DNA of 5,341 bases, from contig CALJKN010000111.1 of NCBI GenBank assembly GCA_937973585.1, positions 1-5,341 of the forward strand. The letters are read 5' to 3'. A program made the position numbers and the translations under genes. Numbering within the stretch: position 1 is the stretch's first letter; each line of letters starts with the position of its first letter. The notes below the pieces were generated by a model. The model searched no databases, was not told where the DNA came from, and was given only the letters and a program-made list of their open reading frames with translations. Below, piece by piece: positions 4,956 through 5,341 of this stretch. The DNA comes from an uncultured Helicobacteraceae bacterium (GTDB taxonomy: Bacteria; Campylobacterota; Campylobacteria; Campylobacterales; UBA6016).

Positions 4956-5341
4956 TGGTAACACCGGTGACAACGAAATGCATTCCGGAGCTGAAGCGTG
5001 CAAAAACAAAGGTGTGGCTGCCGGAAGGTACGTGGTTTGATTTCTTCAACGGAATGATTTACGAGGGTGGCAGAAGTATGGATCTGTACCGTACGCTGGA
5101 GGAAATCCCGGTTCTTGCGAAAGCAGGTGCGATCATCCCGATGACAGAGAAGATCAGTGCGCTGGATGTAGAATCCAACCCGGATGAGCTGACGGTACGC
5201 GTTTACGCGGGCGCGGACAATACATTTGCCCTGTACGAGGATGACAATACTACCATGGCATATGAGAAGGATGACTGTGCAAAAACATCGATGACGCTCG
5301 ACTGGGGTGCGCGGAAATTTACGATTGCACCGGTTGAGGGC
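4928..5341 (+). CDS. Glycoside hydrolase family 31 (alpha-glucosidase/alpha-xylosidase type), internal-to-C-terminal fragment
   Basis: GH31 enzymes hydrolyse alpha-linked glucosides or xylosides with retention of configuration. The frame starting with NQYFFGSELMVTPVT at 4928 gives 138 residues open to the window edge. Family landmarks just after the catalytic (beta/alpha)8 barrel are clear: NQYFFGSELMVTPV, then VWLPEGTWFDFFNG at about 29-42, then IPVLAKAGAIIPM at about 60-72 in the proximal beta domain, then the ALYEDD strand-turn of the distal domain. The catalytic acids would lie upstream and are absent, as is the gene start; the first in-frame ATG (4955) is internal to the family sequence. 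GC-rich third positions (CTG, ACG, CCG, GCG) and sequence character suggest a Lachnospiraceae-like Clostridia source. The gene is out of context next to the AT-rich genes to its left and is best treated as foreign sequence. Confidence 0.85.

Noticed and set aside
4928..5341. The GH31 fragment as a natural operon member downstream of the nuclease pair.
   Set aside because: Composition, codon use and frame change abruptly, and the enzyme lacks its catalytic N-terminal two thirds, so it cannot be a functional downstream gene here.

Overview
The window is most simply read as a piece of a Campylobacterota-like (epsilonproteobacterial) genome with a short stretch of unrelated Firmicutes-like DNA joined to its right end. 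The Campylobacterota assignment is an inference from the moderately AT-rich, ATA/AGA/AAA-rich codon use and the tight gene packing. No rRNA or other firm marker is present.

Left, housekeeping part (1-1555): the 5' part of mltG (cell-wall endolytic transglycosylase) is read leftward. A complete short-form citrate synthase gene (gltA-like) diverges from it across only about 40 bases.

Middle, accessory part (1539-4955): a WYL-domain transcriptional regulator is read leftward and its 3' end overlaps the end of gltA. It diverges from an operon of a 77-residue protein of unknown function, a WG-repeat protein and a cREC (cyclic-phosphate-processing receiver-like) protein, whose genes overlap by 8 and 4 bases. 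A perfect inverted repeat, GGGACA-N6-TGTCCC, lies between the two divergent -10 elements where both -35 regions would be, and is a good candidate operator for the WYL protein. Next comes a probably separate transcription unit with its own promoter (TTGACA / TG-N-TATATT). It encodes a PD-(D/E)XK-fold putative nuclease and, overlapping it by ATGA, an unrecognised acidic protein. This layout (WYL regulator, nuclease-like fold, RNA-end-processing-like domain, small orphan proteins) resembles conflict or defence islands, but defence function is not shown by the sequence.

Right end (about 4900-5341): GC content jumps from about 22-30% to about 53-60%, codon use changes, and the reading frame becomes the C-terminal part of a glycoside hydrolase family 31 enzyme of Clostridia/Lachnospiraceae type. 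The join falls in the middle of both coding regions, with neither a gene start nor a mobile-element end. A chimeric assembly is therefore the likeliest explanation, and the last residues of the preceding protein are probably not native. No tRNA, rRNA, CRISPR array or insertion sequence was seen, and no gene-free stretch exceeds 300 bases.
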